NCBI GenBank assembly: GCA_031397815.1
Contig: JANNMJ010000099.1
Coordinates: 1-6,314, forward strand
Direction: 5' to 3'
Origin: JANNMJ01 sp031397815
GTDB lineage: Bacteria; Bacteroidota; Bacteroidia; Cytophagales; Hymenobacteraceae
DNA length: 6,314 nt
Below, piece by piece: positions 5,766-6,314 of the stretch (position 1 is its first letter; each line of letters opens with the position of its first letter). Position numbers and translations under genes: made by a program. The notes under the pieces are model-generated. The model made no database searches and was not told the DNA's origin. It saw only the letters and a program-made list of their open reading frames with translations.

Positions 5766-5869
5766 AGTAGTTTTTGGTTTTTGGTTTTTGGTTTACAGTT
5801 TTCGGTTTGTAGTTTTCGGTTTACAGTCTGTGTTAAAAAATATAAACCAAAAACTATAAACCAACTACT
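5766..5869. repeat. Inverted pair of T-rich heptamer arrays upstream of preT
   Basis: Eight consecutive 7-nt units fill 5771-5826 on the plus strand: tttttgg three times, then tttacag, ttttcgg, tttgtag, ttttcgg and tttacag (consensus TTTnnnG). After about 10 nt the mirror image follows on the minus strand, with tttttgg, tttatag and tagttgg units at 5844-5869. The outer parts are complementary: 5766-5772 with 5863-5869 (7 bp), 5776-5780 with 5858-5862 (5 bp) and 5785-5794 with 5844-5853 (10 bp). This would make a long imperfect hairpin with a loop of about 50 nt. The right arm overlaps the TAG stop of the ureidopropionase gene. The whole 104-bp spacer between the two genes is made of this. Confidence 0.85.
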
Positions 5870-6314
5870 ACAATTCCGTCAGCTTGCCGTAAGTCTCCGG
5901 CCGCCGGTCGCGGAAAAACTGCCACGTAGCCCGCACCTCATCGATCATATCGAGGTCGAATTCCGAGATCAGCAGCTCGTCTTTGTATTCATCAGCTTGC
6001 GCGATGATTTGGCCGCGCGGATCGACGAAATACGACGTGCCGTAAAACCGCCCCAAATTCCATGGCTTTTCTTCACCCACGCGGTTGATGCAGCCCATAA
6101 AGTAGCCATTTGCGGCGGCGTGCGCCGGTTGCTCCAGCTTCCAGAGATACTGCGACAAGCCCGCTACCGTGGCCGACGGGTTATAGACGATCTCAGCGCC
6201 GTTGAGGCCGAGCACGCGCGCGCCGTCCGGGAAATGGCGGTCGTAGCAGATGTAAACGCCCACTTTGGCGTATTTCGTCTGGAAAACCGGATAGCCGAGG
6301 TTGCCGGGCTTGAA
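5868..6314 (-). CDS. Beta-ureidopropionase (N-carbamoyl-beta-alanine amidohydrolase), C-terminal part
   Basis: The frame is open to the right edge, so the 148 visible residues are the C-terminal portion of a nitrilase-superfamily amidase; the internal GTG at 6263 is not the start. The protein hydrolyses N-carbamoyl-beta-alanine or N-carbamoyl-beta-aminoisobutyrate to the beta-amino acid, CO2 and ammonia, the last step of reductive pyrimidine breakdown. The visible part closely parallels mammalian UPB1: GNLGYPVFQT, then VYICYDRHFPDGAR with the nucleophilic Cys (codon 6248-6246), LNGAEIVYNPSAT, GCINRVG, FYGTSYFVDPRGQ and the closing TWQFFRDRRPETYGKL. The Glu and Lys of the catalytic triad lie upstream, outside the window. 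It precedes preT and preA on the same strand, which supports the pathway assignment over other nitrilase-family amidases. Its TAG stop is embedded in the repeat arm of the following spacer. Confidence 0.9.
   Translation of the reverse strand, partial: FKPGNLGYPVFQTKYAKVGVYICYDRHFPDGARVLGLNGAEIVYNPSATVAGLSQYLWKLEQPAHAAANGYFMGCINRVGEEKPWNLGRFYGTSYFVDPRGQIIAQADEYKDELLISEFDLDMIDEVRATWQFFRDRRPETYGKLTEL

Noticed and set aside
6261..6263. GTG as start of the rightmost gene
   Set aside because: It lies inside the nitrilase-fold sequence just before the catalytic Cys. The upstream codons to the window edge continue the ureidopropionase similarity, so the gene is partial rather than starting here.

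Overview
The window is chromosomal DNA from a bacterium, most likely a member of the Bacteroidota. None of the readable start codons has a purine-rich Shine-Dalgarno sequence; the leaders are A-rich or C-rich instead, which is usual in that phylum. The core genes are GC-rich (two sampled 60-base stretches of preA are 62-67% GC) and the spacers carry T/A-rich heptamer repeats. I would guess a Cytophagales genus such as Spirosoma, Fibrella or Hymenobacter, but that placement is inference. There are no tRNA or rRNA genes, CRISPR arrays or recognisable transposases.

Left part (1-1176): the first 38 bases hold the start of a leftward gene with a Rossmann nucleotide-binding N-terminus. Divergent from it is a DUF3224 protein (61-501). 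Three consecutive hairpins follow in the 135-bp spacer, and then a beta-class carbonic anhydrase-like gene (637-1176).

Middle part (1200-2905, all leftward): a small secreted, highly charged protein of unknown function (1200-1628); a strong intrinsic terminator (1712-1759); and a two-gene cassette with a 7-nt overlap, made of a HEPN-domain protein (2429-2905) and an unrecognised 219-residue protein (1776-2435). The cassette is about 45% GC, far below its neighbours. It ends in its own terminator and sits directly behind a metabolic operon. It is the most likely mobile or defence-type element here and the best candidate for an undescribed system.

Right part (2958-6314, all leftward): the reductive pyrimidine catabolism operon, in transcription order beta-ureidopropionase (partial, running off the right edge), preT and preA. 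PreT takes electrons from NAD(P)H through FAD and Fe-S clusters, and PreA uses them to reduce uracil or thymine to the dihydropyrimidine. The ureidopropionase releases beta-alanine (or beta-aminoisobutyrate), CO2 and ammonia after ring opening. The ring-opening dihydropyrimidinase is not in the window and would be expected beyond the right edge. Both spacers in this operon (94 and 104 bp) contain inverted low-complexity arrays with a 7-nt period.
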